DNA from: Candidatus Kapaibacterium sp.
Lineage (GTDB): Bacteria > Bacteroidota > Ignavibacteria > Kapaibacteriales > Kapaibacteriaceae
Assembly: GCA_018882895.1 (NCBI GenBank)
Contig: VERF01000017.1
Coordinates: 1 to 39,684 of the forward strand
Reading direction: 5' to 3'
DNA length: 39,684 nt
Shown piece by piece: positions 23,601 through 31,743 of the stretch (within the stretch, counting starts at the first letter, position 1; the number at the start of each line of letters is the position of its first letter). The translations under genes were made by a program, and so were the position numbers. The notes under the pieces are model-generated. The model ran no database searches and was not told the origin of the DNA. It saw only the letters and a list, made by a program, of their open reading frames with translations.

Positions 23601-25157
23601 CTGCTTGGTGATGGTATTGAATGCAAGGATGCGGCACCATGTTGATGCACGTGAGTTTGCGTCATTGGCAACATCGGGGTTGTCGATACTGCTCTGAATG
23701 AATGCATACAGGATATCGCCTTCAATTGCACATGCCTCAAAGCCACGGTTTGCGCGGCGCTGAGCGTATACTGCCGGAAGTGCCTCGTTGCCGAATGCTC
23801 CGACTGCTGCACTCACAGAGGCGGCGGTACCGGCCGGTACATACCGCTCGATCAGGCGACCGGCACTGTTGAAGTTGTAAATGGCTGGACGATACTCGTC
23901 AACCATCCACCAGGTGCCTGCTGCGTCCACGCTGATGCCCTCGAGGTCAGCACCAAAAGGATCGTTAGCAAGGTCGTTTCCGTTGAGGTCGATCGGCAGC
24001 TCGTCCGTGTATGCAAGACCCTGGGCGCCAGCTTGGAGATTTGGCAGACCCGTGATCGGTGTTGTTCCGTCGGCGCGCGTGAGCTTCACCCTTTCGATGA
24101 TCGTGAATGCTCCCGTTACGCGATCCAGTTCAAAGCGCACTACTTCGCACTGGAAGTTCGGAAGGGCAAAGGGGCGACGTGTTGCGCCACGCCATGTGAA
24201 TGGCTCACCATTCGGCCCGCGGTCAGGATGCGTCAAGAACCGTAGCTTATTGGTGTCGGCACCAAAACCTTCGAACCACAGACCTGAGAACCCACCAAGG
24301 TTGATGGTCTGTCCAGCCGGCGTTGTACCAAGAACCGGACGGTTACGCCATGTGAAGTTGGTGGACCGTGGAAGCCCCCTGCTGTAATCCTTGTAGCCCA
24401 GTGCGACCACGCGAACAAGAGACGCATTATTGATGTCGATCACTGCAAGCGCATTGTTCTCTTGAAGCGTAACGTAGGCCGTCGATCCATCGGCAGAGAT
24501 GGCAGCGTACTCCGGCTCGAGATCCTGAGCCACCGAGGCATTCAGACCGTAGATGCGCACGCCCATTGCGCGAAGTGAATCCTGGCGTCCGTTCAGAGAC
24601 GTGAACCCAACCGTCTGCACCGTCGGAGCTGTCGGGTTGGTTACGTTAATGATGCTAACGGAACCTTCCGGGTCGACCGTGTAGTTGATCTCCGGTTCCC
24701 CTTCGTTGCAGACGATCACGCGCTGACCATTGGGTGTGAACGTCAGCATGTCCGGCAGGGCGCCAACGGTTACGCTGGAGCGGAAATTGCCGCTCATGTC
24801 GAAGAACACCACACGTCCAGGATTGCTCTTGACGGCATCTTCCATGGCAACGGCCACGAGTCCGTTGCGCACGGCAACCGAGTTCACACCGGCACCGTAG
24901 GGAGCCATGGAGACATCGCGGATGGTCACAGGCAATGCAGGGTTCGTCATGTTAACGTAGCTGATCCGGTTGGCCCGGGCATCCGTCAATATTGCCGTCC
25001 TCGTCGTTGGGTCGTATGTTACTGATTCGGCGGCACTACCATCGTACACTGCCGGACGTTGGGTGTGCCGGCCAAGATGTTGTAGCACAACGCCTTGAGC
25101 TTTGGCACCTAGGGCCGATACACACACAATGACGCACATCGCAAGCAAACGTCTCAT
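20691..25157 (-). CDS. Large T9SS-secreted protein: choice-of-anchor I type propeller with inserted phytase-like domain, Ig-like repeats
   Basis: A 1488-residue surface or secreted protein. A signal peptide (MRRLLAMCVIVCVSALGAKAQ) is followed by a propeller of the choice-of-anchor I kind whose first part covers about 25-265 (YAAISADGSTAYVTLQENNALAVIDI) and whose second covers about 675-940 (ANEGDAREW, FETRLAALYPSNFNTGHTTNAMDDRSDNKGPEPEAI, GDLGPEVLIHVP). Between them, about 285-650, lies a domain like the esterase-like phytase family (FSGLWFEG, DLEGISVDAAGTWWMVDEYRPAIYNF, NRGFEACAIEGDILYAFIQS). Several Ig-like domains with Cys pairs follow (945-1385). The end is a T9SS sorting domain after TSVDED. 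I start at ATG 25157, which has GAGGAAAG upstream; the frame extends to 25211. The substrate is unknown; phosphatase activity is possible but unproven. Confidence 0.85.
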   Translation of the reverse strand: MRRLLAMCVIVCVSALGAKAQGVVLQHLGRHTQRPAVYDGSAAESVTYDPTTRTAILTDARANRISYVNMTNPALPVTIRDVSMAPYGAGVNSVAVRNGLVAVAMEDAVKSNPGRVVFFDMSGNFRSSVTVGALPDMLTFTPNGQRVIVCNEGEPEINYTVDPEGSVSIINVTNPTAPTVQTVGFTSLNGRQDSLRAMGVRIYGLNASVAQDLEPEYAAISADGSTAYVTLQENNALAVIDINNASLVRVVALGYKDYSRGLPRSTNFTWRNRPVLGTTPAGQTINLGGFSGLWFEGFGADTNKLRFLTHPDRGPNGEPFTWRGATRRPFALPNFQCEVVRFELDRVTGAFTIIERVKLTRADGTTPITGLPNLQAGAQGLAYTDELPIDLNGNDLANDPFGADLEGISVDAAGTWWMVDEYRPAIYNFNSAGRLIERYVPAGTAASVSAAVGAFGNEALPAVYAQRRANRGFEACAIEGDILYAFIQSSIDNPDVANDANSRASTWCRILAFNTITKQVVGEYLYPMFEKFGACDKIGDAVALGGGKFFVVERDDATGLSARKYIFEINLKGATNLVNAAALLPAGRSWESMTFAELATIGVRPVKKAKAVYLPGVGYGGVDKVEGLARINATTFAVINDNDFGVGGSILPTPPNGSITVNPNADPILGLITFDRPNGLDASDRDNAAGTGASIKIQNYPVYGMYQPDAISAVTIGSSTVLVTANEGDAREWGTFVEEVRGGAANYIIDNDLLNAWPGLKTNQLLGRLNVVNNLGDIDADGDFDEIYTLGGRSFSVWNTDGNLLFDTGSDFETRLAALYPSNFNTGHTTNAMDDRSDNKGPEPEAIAASMINDSAYVFVGLERIGGVFMYNITDPTNARFVDYLNARNFSVTPSLANIDNATVGDLGPEVLIHVPSTESPNNADMLLLSNEVSGTLSAYGVRVPRILTQPAASIVQCIPDRLTLTVTAGGSALNYQWFKDGVAVVGATGGTYAFDVVNASFAGAYTCRVQSGTGIAVTTRPTNLTVFTRTRITTEPPSLTQVDAGTTATLNLVATTTAGERLQWFRGTTALANDQKFSGVTTASLTIRNVTLSDTSSTYYCTVTGGCSSVRSRNARVLIPKITISQQPLDTVVCPGDTIFLRINASSSGGDAGVGYQWRVDDGTPLVNGDRISGVTSNVLRIVRATASDSRRYTCLVTGVPSLFRLASRTVNVVVRPAPQITRQPSAPNGQATDTLCTGMLFQFGVVAEGENLSYRWFRNEAAIPLATFPTYSSREAGSYHVVVTGACGQTARSRSVTMGNIVKPQIGLQPPFELRLKENSTATISITLKSGSAPVTYQWAFDGRDIPGATLPTLTIPSVKLSDAGRYVCVLRNECGTDVSNACNLSVYRDNPTSVDEDASGISMRIAPMPLHSSSVLSVGGAASGPASITIIDVAGREVASSAFMIGSDGAYSMNLDASMLPASGTYLVRLRTVAGEIMRPLIYVP

Positions 25158-25284
25158 GAAACTTTCCTCAGTAAACTCAATGAATTGGCAGGAGTGCAGA
25201 ATGCGCCGCAAAAGTCCTGATGACGTGTCGCCTAAACGTTATCGCCAGGTTACCTTTCTGTTGACTCCGATTCATGTTTTGGTA

Positions 25285-25764
25285 ATGCATGCATCAAGCC
25301 TATTGCTACCGGTGCTTGTTGCACTCGCAATAGTTGCCACCTCCTGCTCATCGGTCGATGACTGTCTCAAAGGCATCACCGTGCAGAACACCAGCGTTAC
25401 CCTTGAAACCGGCCTTTGCTTTGGGAACTGTCCGGTGTATTCCGGCACCATCCTTGGGGATGGCAACATCATGTATGATGGGCGCCGCTTCACCGAACGC
25501 GAAGGGGTCTACGTCGGCTCTATCTCCCGAGCCAAACTCTGTGAACTGGTCACGCTTCTGCGTCAGACCAACCTTGAAGACCTGCGCAGTGAGACCATTG
25601 AGAACGTCCCCGATGCCCCTATCTCAGAGCTCCGAATCGTCCACTTGGGTAAGGTGCGCTCCTTCAAATGGAACATGCGCACACCTGAACCTCTCAAACC
25701 GATCGTGAGGTTCTTGACCCAGAATACGCATGAGAATCAGGATCTGCGGGCGATGGGAAAGTGA
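25285..25764 (+). CDS. Putative lipoprotein, DUF6438-like
   Basis: A 159-residue protein with a lipoprotein signal: MHASSLLLPVLVALAIVATSC, lipidation at C21. The n-region is short and lacks Lys/Arg. The mature part reads like the DUF6438 family: LETGLCFGNCPVYSGTILGDG, then YDGRRFTEREGVYVGSIS and ELVTLLRQTNLEDL. The two Cys of CFGNC probably matter structurally. The function is unknown. The frame is open from 25102, but only the start at 25285 gives a signal peptide. The 127 bases upstream must hold promoters for this gene and the divergent T9SS gene. Its 3' end overlaps the end of menG on the other strand by 28 bases. Confidence 0.78.
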   Translation: MHASSLLLPVLVALAIVATSCSSVDDCLKGITVQNTSVTLETGLCFGNCPVYSGTILGDGNIMYDGRRFTEREGVYVGSISRAKLCELVTLLRQTNLEDLRSETIENVPDAPISELRIVHLGKVRSFKWNMRTPEPLKPIVRFLTQNTHENQDLRAMGK

Positions 25765-26450
25765 CCCACCACCCCACTATACAGAAACGCAATGCCGCCG
25801 GTGAGTTCGCGGTAGCGGCAGTTTGTGAGGCGTCCGGTGGATGACATGAGGGCGGTGAACTCATCGCGACAAGGGAATGAAGCGGCGGTTGTAGGCAGAT
25901 ACTCGTAGGCTTTGCGATTGCCGGTGAGCATGCCGCCGATAAGAGGTATGACGTGGCGGCTGTAGAGACGGTACGTCAGGCCCATAAGGCCACGGGGCTG
26001 ACCAAACTCAAGCACCACGACGCGGCCGCCGGGTTTGACCACGCGTGCCATCTCTGAAAGGGCTGTGCGCGGATCATCAACGTTGCGGATGCCGAAGGAA
26101 ATGCTGGCCACATCAAACGTTGCATCGGCGTATGGCAGATGCATGGCATCGGCAACTTCGAACTCCACGGCAAGCCCCTTGGCACGAGCCTTTGCAGGAG
26201 CAAACGATAGCATATCGGCGTTGAAATCTGTCCCCAGCACCCTGCCAGTTGGGCCGACGGTTCGCTTAAAGGCAAGTGCCAGATCTCCCGTGCCCGTTGC
26301 GCAGTCGAGGACATGACTGCCGGCACGCGCGCCGCTCTCGGCAACCGTGGCGCTACGCCAGATGTGGTGGATGCCGAGTGAGAGAACAGAATTCGTCAGG
26401 TCATACTTCGGGGCGATGTCCGAGAACATCGAATGCACGGCGTCGCTCAT
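25737..26450 (-). CDS. menG: Demethylmenaquinone methyltransferase (MenG/UbiE family)
   Basis: A SAM-dependent C-methyltransferase acting on the quinone ring, here probably demethylmenaquinone. The 237-residue protein has MFSDIAPKYDLTN (8-20), the SAM loop DCATGTGDLAL (49-59), the post-I acidic segment TDFNADML, FGIRNVDDP and VVKPGGRVVVLEF. The last ten residues (GHFPIARRS) extend past the usual GIAFLYSG end and are encoded in the 28-base overlap with the convergent lipoprotein gene. It starts in the stop codon of the upstream FAD enzyme (ATGA, 26447-26450), so it is the second gene of a coupled pair. Confidence 0.93.
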   Translation of the reverse strand: MSDAVHSMFSDIAPKYDLTNSVLSLGIHHIWRSATVAESGARAGSHVLDCATGTGDLALAFKRTVGPTGRVLGTDFNADMLSFAPAKARAKGLAVEFEVADAMHLPYADATFDVASISFGIRNVDDPRTALSEMARVVKPGGRVVVLEFGQPRGLMGLTYRLYSRHVIPLIGGMLTGNRKAYEYLPTTAASFPCRDEFTALMSSTGRLTNCRYRELTGGIAFLYSGVVGHFPIARRS

Positions 26451-27928
26451 GCGTCAAAGATACGGGCGACGGTGTTCCAGGCACTGAGCATCACGGCGGG
26501 CATGCCCTGACCCGGGAAGGCGCTGTCGCCGATCATGTAGAGGCCATCGAACGGAGTCTGGTTCGGCGGAAGCATGAACAAAGGGCGTCGCACATCGTGC
26601 GGAATGCCGCCCACAAATCCGTCGTGTCGATGCGTGTAGTTCTGCCACGTGATGGGAGTGCCAACGTCAACCCGCGACAGTTCCATGCCATCAAACTCAT
26701 GCATACGTCGTTGGATGACCTCCACCATCGCATCGCGGACCAGCTCACGTCGGCGGGTGTACTCGTCAATGCTCAGCCCCTTCCAATTCTCTGCCTGCGC
26801 ATGAGTACTCACCGTCACAGTGGTCACACCCTGGGGCGTCTTCTGCCGATCGTCGGGATGCGACACCGTTAGAAACAGAGATCGCGAGTGCACATACGGG
26901 ATATCGCCATCAAGGTGTAGCTGCACATACTGACTCGGCAGGCGCGGCACACCCTGCAACGTGAGGTAGAGCGTGATGGCACACCATGCTGAATCAAAGC
27001 GCGATGATAAACGCTCGAAGTACGCGCGTGGTTGCTCATCGGTCAGCCGCGCCATGTTCCAGATGGGGATCGACGAGACCACGCGCTCAGCGAGGTATGT
27101 CTCGCCGTTGTCGCAGCTCACCAGCCACCTGTCTGCCTGACGTGTGATGGCAGTGACGCGGCGGCGGAACTTGATGCGGGCGCCGCGGGCAGTGGCGTGC
27201 CGCATCAGCTGCAGTGCCGGACGATACATTCCGCCAACGGGATAGTAGGTCTCACTCGGATACGTCAGCCCCATGGCACCCGTCAGGTAGGGGGCTGACC
27301 CGGATGTGTTCTGCGTTGAGATCAGAAGCTGCTCGTTGATGAACCGGCCAAACGCCGCGTTGCGATGCACGCCGTGTTTCTCCATGAGCACGTCCATTGG
27401 ACGCAGCAAACCCAGCGACAGTGGAGCGTTGGCAAGCAGCGACGGTCTGACAAGGCGCAGCAGATCAGCCGCGTTGGCCGGAGGAAAATGCGTCAGCCCC
27501 TGCACGAGTGACCAGACGCGCTGCTCCAACCGGTAAAGCTCGCTCCAGAACGCCCCCTGACGTCCACCGGGAAACCGACGCTCTGCTTCGGCAGTCCACG
27601 CGTCAACATTGGCGTGTCGGGTAACGTCAAACTCCGGCATGCGCACAAGCATGCCCGGATCCTGCTTGATGAAGTCCGGAGCGATCCCCAAATGCGCAAA
27701 CACCCGTCCCGCCGGCTGCGTCGGCACCACGCCGCTGACGGTTGTAGCTCCAACGTCGAAGGTGCATTCGCCCACGCGATAGAACGAGGCGCAGCCTCCC
27801 AGCGTGTCATGCGATTCAAGAAGCGTAACCTCATGTCCCTCATGAGCAAGTAGTGCGGCGCACGTCAGGCCCGCATATCCGGCCCCGAGAACCAACGTCG
27901 ATGTCGACTGTGTTTGTGCAGATGTCAT
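26447..27928 (-). CDS. CrtI/CrtISO-family FAD-dependent oxidoreductase
   Basis: A flavoprotein of the phytoene desaturase/carotene isomerase family, 493 residues. The dinucleotide fold is at the N-terminus (LVLGAGYAGLTCAALLAHEGHEVTLLE, about 12-38), followed by LGGCASFYRVGECTFDVGATTV. The family C-terminal block is FDGLYMIGDSAFPGQGMPAVMLSAWNTVARI. Likely substrates are carotenoids or another isoprenoid; which one cannot be read here. I start at ATG 27928; a GTG at 27949 would add seven residues. It is translationally coupled to menG, so both may act on isoprenoid quinone or pigment chemistry. The 107 bases to the divergent gene at 28036 hold both promoters; I could not place them. Confidence 0.88.
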   Translation of the reverse strand: MTSAQTQSTSTLVLGAGYAGLTCAALLAHEGHEVTLLESHDTLGGCASFYRVGECTFDVGATTVSGVVPTQPAGRVFAHLGIAPDFIKQDPGMLVRMPEFDVTRHANVDAWTAEAERRFPGGRQGAFWSELYRLEQRVWSLVQGLTHFPPANAADLLRLVRPSLLANAPLSLGLLRPMDVLMEKHGVHRNAAFGRFINEQLLISTQNTSGSAPYLTGAMGLTYPSETYYPVGGMYRPALQLMRHATARGARIKFRRRVTAITRQADRWLVSCDNGETYLAERVVSSIPIWNMARLTDEQPRAYFERLSSRFDSAWCAITLYLTLQGVPRLPSQYVQLHLDGDIPYVHSRSLFLTVSHPDDRQKTPQGVTTVTVSTHAQAENWKGLSIDEYTRRRELVRDAMVEVIQRRMHEFDGMELSRVDVGTPITWQNYTHRHDGFVGGIPHDVRRPLFMLPPNQTPFDGLYMIGDSAFPGQGMPAVMLSAWNTVARIFDA

Positions 27929-28035
27929 GGCTTGTGATAACACCGCCACAAGCCGGGCCGTTCCTCAGATGTCACAGCTCCTGCCAGGATCGGAAAATCA
28001 AGGTCAACGCGGTGGTTTCCACAGTAGATTTGTGC

Positions 28036-31000
28036 ATGAAGAATATCACCATTCCCTTGCTAGTTCTCTTGGTGCTCGCAGCTGCCGCTTCGGGTGCAGG
28101 AACGGACACAAAGTCGAATGTCGAACACGATGGAGCCGACAAGATCCGTGGTCGATTTCTCGACCATCACACGCGTCGCTTCGGTAATGGCCAGCCCCCT
28201 TCGGAGAACCTGCGTGTAAAGGCTCTTGATGCGCTGCAACGCAAATCCCGAAAGCTCTCTGCCGAAACCCAGGCAGAAGCGCCGCGCTGGGTGCAGAAGG
28301 GTCCGTACGCCGTCGGTGGACGTATCAAGACGATCGCGTTCGATCCCGAGAAGAAAGGCGTGATCTACATCGGCGCTGCTGCCGGTGGCGTGTGGAAGTC
28401 CACCAACGGCGGAGACGAGTGGATGCCGATGATGGACCAGGTCAATGCCATCGCCATGGGTGCACTGTGTATCGACCCGGATGATCCTAAGGTGATCTAT
28501 GCCGGAACCGGCGAGCAGGTGATCAATGCCAACACCTATTTCGGTTGCGGACTCATGCGCTCGACCGATGCCGGGCAGACCTGGAACGTGTTCGCTCTCA
28601 CCAACGTGGGTGCCTTCTCGAGGGTCTTCATCCACCCGAAGAACAAGAACCTGATGATGTGCGGCACCATGGGATCAAGTGCCGGCGTTTGGAAGAGTAC
28701 TGATAAGGGGGCGACGTGGAATCGTATGCTCGCCGGTCAGATCTATGATCTGTCGATGAACCCCGAAGATCCCGATAGCTGGGCCGCAGCTGTTTCGGGA
28801 GAGGGTATCGTGATGTCGAATGATGGCGGCGCGACGTGGACTTCGAGAATGAATGGACTCGTCGGCACCATCGGGCGCATCAGTGTGCAGTTCGCCCCTT
28901 CCCGACCCTCGACCCTTTACTGTCTGGCCGAACTGAACTCGCTTGCAGTGGTGGCAAGGTCCACCAACGGCGGCACATCCTGGACGGTGCAGTACCGCGA
29001 CGCGCAGGGCTGCTTCTTTGCCGGAGCGTGCACACCATCGGCCAGCCAAGGCTTTTATGACAACCTCGTATCGGTCGACCCCAAGAATCCCGATCGTGCA
29101 TTCGTTGGCGGCATTGATCTGTGGCTGACCACCAACGGTGGACAACAGTGGAACAACGTCACCAATGGCTACAGCGATGGTGACGGCGGAAATGCACCGC
29201 ATGTGGATCAGCATGTGGTGGCCTTTGATCCGCACACACCGAACATGATCTATGCCGGCAACGACGGCGGTATGCTGCGCTCTCCGGACGGTGGCAATTC
29301 ATGGTACCCGATCAACGAGAATCTCGCAGTCACACAGTTCTACTCCTTCGACGTCGATCGAACCGCCAGAGAGCGCATGTACGGAGGCACTCAGGACAAC
29401 GGCACGCTCGGCACCGAGGGGATCACAGATTGGGAGCGCGTCTACGGTGGTGACGGAATGACCACGCTTGTTCATCCGACGATTCCGACGATCGTGTACG
29501 GTACGAATCCCAATGGTGCACTGTTCCGCCTTGACTTTGGTGCAGGCCGCGCCGCCTCCATCACCACCGGAATCAACATGGCCGAAGAATGCGAGTGGGT
29601 AGCACCGGTGGCCATTGATCCGTTCAATCCTGATGCCATGATCACCGGGCGCAAGCGTGTGTATATCTCGGAGAGTCGGGGCGATGTTTGGCAAGCAGCC
29701 TCGCCTGCCTTCGAGGCGACGGTTTCGGCCGTGGCGTTTTCCTTGGCCGACCAAGAAGTGCTCTGGGCCGGAGGGCGTCTTGGCGATCTGTTCGTCAGCA
29801 CAGACTATGCAACCACATGGAAACGCGTCGACCAGAATGGTCTGAGTTCAGCATTCATCAGCGATATCGCCTGTCCGGAAAATGACCGTGCAACGGCATG
29901 GATCAGCTATTCATCCTACGGCAAGGAGCATGTATGGCGCACGACCGACCTCGGCCAAACTTGGGAGCCGCGTTGGACGGGCATGCCGGATGTGCCTGTG
30001 AACTCTTTGGACATTCACCCCGATGATGCCAACATCATCTTTGCCGGCACGGACGTTGGCGTGTTCGTGACCTTTGATGCGGGCCTGAACTGGATGCCGT
30101 ACGGCAAGGAACTGCCACGCACTCCGATCCTTGATCTGAAGATCGACGTGGCAAACGGATACATTCGCGCCGGCACGCACGGCCGGTCGATCTGGGAGGC
30201 ACCACTGATGTCGGTGGCTCCTGCCGATCCGATCATCGCCACGCCCATCGGCGGTGAACAGTTCGTTGGCCTCTCGTCAACACGCATCACATGGCGCGGA
30301 GTGCCGGCCCCCTGCCGCATTGAGTACTCCATCGATAACGGGGCTTCGTGGCGCGTGATCGTGGCCGCTGAGCAAGGATCGGCCTTCTCGTGGCAGGTAC
30401 CAAACGCACCGACCATGTTCGCGCTCGTGCGCGTGACGTCCGAGTCGAACCCAGCCATCTTCGCCGTGAGTCGCCCCTTTACCATCAGACAACTACTTCG
30501 TGGCATGGTCGTGTCACAGGCGACCGTGGGGTGGATCCCCTACGGACTCTCGTATGACGGGAAGACATCGATATGGACCACGAACTTTCGCACGAATACA
30601 CTTCACAAACTCGATTACAACACACTGAGGTCAACAAAGACTATCACCATGCAAGGTGCCGGAGATAGTCTGTTCACGGACCTGTGCTATGACCGCGAGA
30701 AGCATGAGATATACGTGCATCGCCTCGAGAGCACGGAAGGTCTCAATACGATCGTGTCGGTGGTCGACACCAATGGCAGGCTTTTGCGGACGTTCCCAAG
30801 TGCCGCGCGGCGCTATGGTCTCGGACTCGAACTGGTCAACGGCGTCCTCTATGGCGCCGAGCGTGATGGTGAGCGCCGGATCGTGGGCATGAACCCGCAG
30901 ACGGGTGCGCAGTTGTCGTCCGTGCCAAACCCATTCCAGCAGTTCTACGGTCCACGCTGCCTGACCTATGATGGCGAAGGAAACTTCCTGCAGGTCTGCA

Positions 31001-31521
31001 CGGGCTTTGCCGATGGTGGAGGCGCACTGATGAATGCTTCGATCGCCGAGATCCCGTCGAGCAATCCAAGGGTCATCAGCCGCTCACTGCCTCTGGAAAC
31101 GCCCAACGGGCTCATCAACGCGCGCGGCGTCGAAGCCGATCTGCGCGACAATACGATGTGGATCAGCGAATACGGCGGGACGATCTTCAAGGTGACCGGA
31201 CTGCGTTTCGAGCCCCCTCCGACGACTTCCGTGGCTGAGGATGTACAGACTCTCGACGGAGTGGTGTCAATCACGCCGCATCCGGTAACGTCCACCTCAT
31301 TCGTGTCGATCAGCTCAGTTGGCGCCCCTCGCACCATCACGCCGTCAATCACCGACGTTACCGGGCGCACCATCTGGGTTGGGCCACGTCACCTGCAGGA
31401 GTCCGATCAGGTGCTGGTGATCAGGATCCCCGATGATATGCTAAGCACCGGAACCTACATCATGTCGCTGGTGGCTCAAGACGGTCGCAGTGTTCGGCGC
31501 ACATTCGTCGTCAACAGATAA
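28036..31521 (+). CDS. T9SS-secreted BNR/sortilin-type repeat protein
   Basis: An 1161-residue secreted protein. The signal peptide MKNITIPLLVLLVLAAAASGA fixes the start at ATG 28036, although the frame is open from 27853. From about residue 85 to 715 it holds at least ten BNR/Asp-box repeats of the form STxxGxTW (WKSTNGGDEW, MRSTDAGQTW, WKSTDKGATW, MSNDGGATW, LTTNGGQQW, WRTTDLGQTW), as in VPS10/sortilin and photosystem-assembly propellers, suggesting two propellers. A short beta domain follows (ITWRGVPAPCRIEYSIDNGASW), then a YncE-like propeller, then a T9SS sorting domain after TSVAED. Such proteins are often called glycosyl hydrolases, but Asp boxes are structural and no hydrolase site is evident. 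A binding or surface role is likelier. Confidence 0.87.
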   Translation: MKNITIPLLVLLVLAAAASGAGTDTKSNVEHDGADKIRGRFLDHHTRRFGNGQPPSENLRVKALDALQRKSRKLSAETQAEAPRWVQKGPYAVGGRIKTIAFDPEKKGVIYIGAAAGGVWKSTNGGDEWMPMMDQVNAIAMGALCIDPDDPKVIYAGTGEQVINANTYFGCGLMRSTDAGQTWNVFALTNVGAFSRVFIHPKNKNLMMCGTMGSSAGVWKSTDKGATWNRMLAGQIYDLSMNPEDPDSWAAAVSGEGIVMSNDGGATWTSRMNGLVGTIGRISVQFAPSRPSTLYCLAELNSLAVVARSTNGGTSWTVQYRDAQGCFFAGACTPSASQGFYDNLVSVDPKNPDRAFVGGIDLWLTTNGGQQWNNVTNGYSDGDGGNAPHVDQHVVAFDPHTPNMIYAGNDGGMLRSPDGGNSWYPINENLAVTQFYSFDVDRTARERMYGGTQDNGTLGTEGITDWERVYGGDGMTTLVHPTIPTIVYGTNPNGALFRLDFGAGRAASITTGINMAEECEWVAPVAIDPFNPDAMITGRKRVYISESRGDVWQAASPAFEATVSAVAFSLADQEVLWAGGRLGDLFVSTDYATTWKRVDQNGLSSAFISDIACPENDRATAWISYSSYGKEHVWRTTDLGQTWEPRWTGMPDVPVNSLDIHPDDANIIFAGTDVGVFVTFDAGLNWMPYGKELPRTPILDLKIDVANGYIRAGTHGRSIWEAPLMSVAPADPIIATPIGGEQFVGLSSTRITWRGVPAPCRIEYSIDNGASWRVIVAAEQGSAFSWQVPNAPTMFALVRVTSESNPAIFAVSRPFTIRQLLRGMVVSQATVGWIPYGLSYDGKTSIWTTNFRTNTLHKLDYNTLRSTKTITMQGAGDSLFTDLCYDREKHEIYVHRLESTEGLNTIVSVVDTNGRLLRTFPSAARRYGLGLELVNGVLYGAERDGERRIVGMNPQTGAQLSSVPNPFQQFYGPRCLTYDGEGNFLQVCTGFADGGGALMNASIAEIPSSNPRVISRSLPLETPNGLINARGVEADLRDNTMWISEYGGTIFKVTGLRFEPPPTTSVAEDVQTLDGVVSITPHPVTSTSFVSISSVGAPRTITPSITDVTGRTIWVGPRHLQESDQVLVIRIPDDMLSTGTYIMSLVAQDGRSVRRTFVVNR

Positions 31522-31533
31522 CCAAATCACCAC

Positions 31534-31743
31534 ATGTCACACATCATCCTTGCCATCATCACGATGGGCGTTGTCTGGTTTGCGTGGACGAACTTCAAGA
31601 AGCTCGGCCGCCTGCGCGCTGCGGACATCGACCTTACGCCCGAAGAGCGGCAACAACGGCAGGTCACGTACGTCATGCGCATCGTCGTGTGCCTTATCCT
31701 GTTGGCCATTCTACCGTTTTTGTTCACGTTCATTATCAAGTAA
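31534..31743 (+). CDS. Small membrane protein, two transmembrane segments
   Basis: A 69-residue protein I do not recognise. Two hydrophobic segments (about residues 4-18 and 48-67) flank a charged loop (KKLGRLRAADIDLTPEERQQRQ). It begins 12 bases after the BNR protein and its stop overlaps the next start (TAATG at 31741-31745), so it is probably translated together with the LOG genes. The coupling argues that it is a real gene. Confidence 0.75.
   Translation: MSHIILAIITMGVVWFAWTNFKKLGRLRAADIDLTPEERQQRQVTYVMRIVVCLILLAILPFLFTFIIK

Noticed and set aside
22674-23645. 323-residue open frame antisense to the large T9SS protein
   Set aside because: No recognisable domain or signal peptide, and it lies wholly within a strongly supported gene on the other strand; GC-rich third positions keep such shadow frames open.
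28024-28031. TAGATTTG, a match to the Bacteroidota -7 promoter element TAnnTTTG
   Set aside because: It ends 4 bases before the ATG at 28036, too close to serve as the promoter of that gene.
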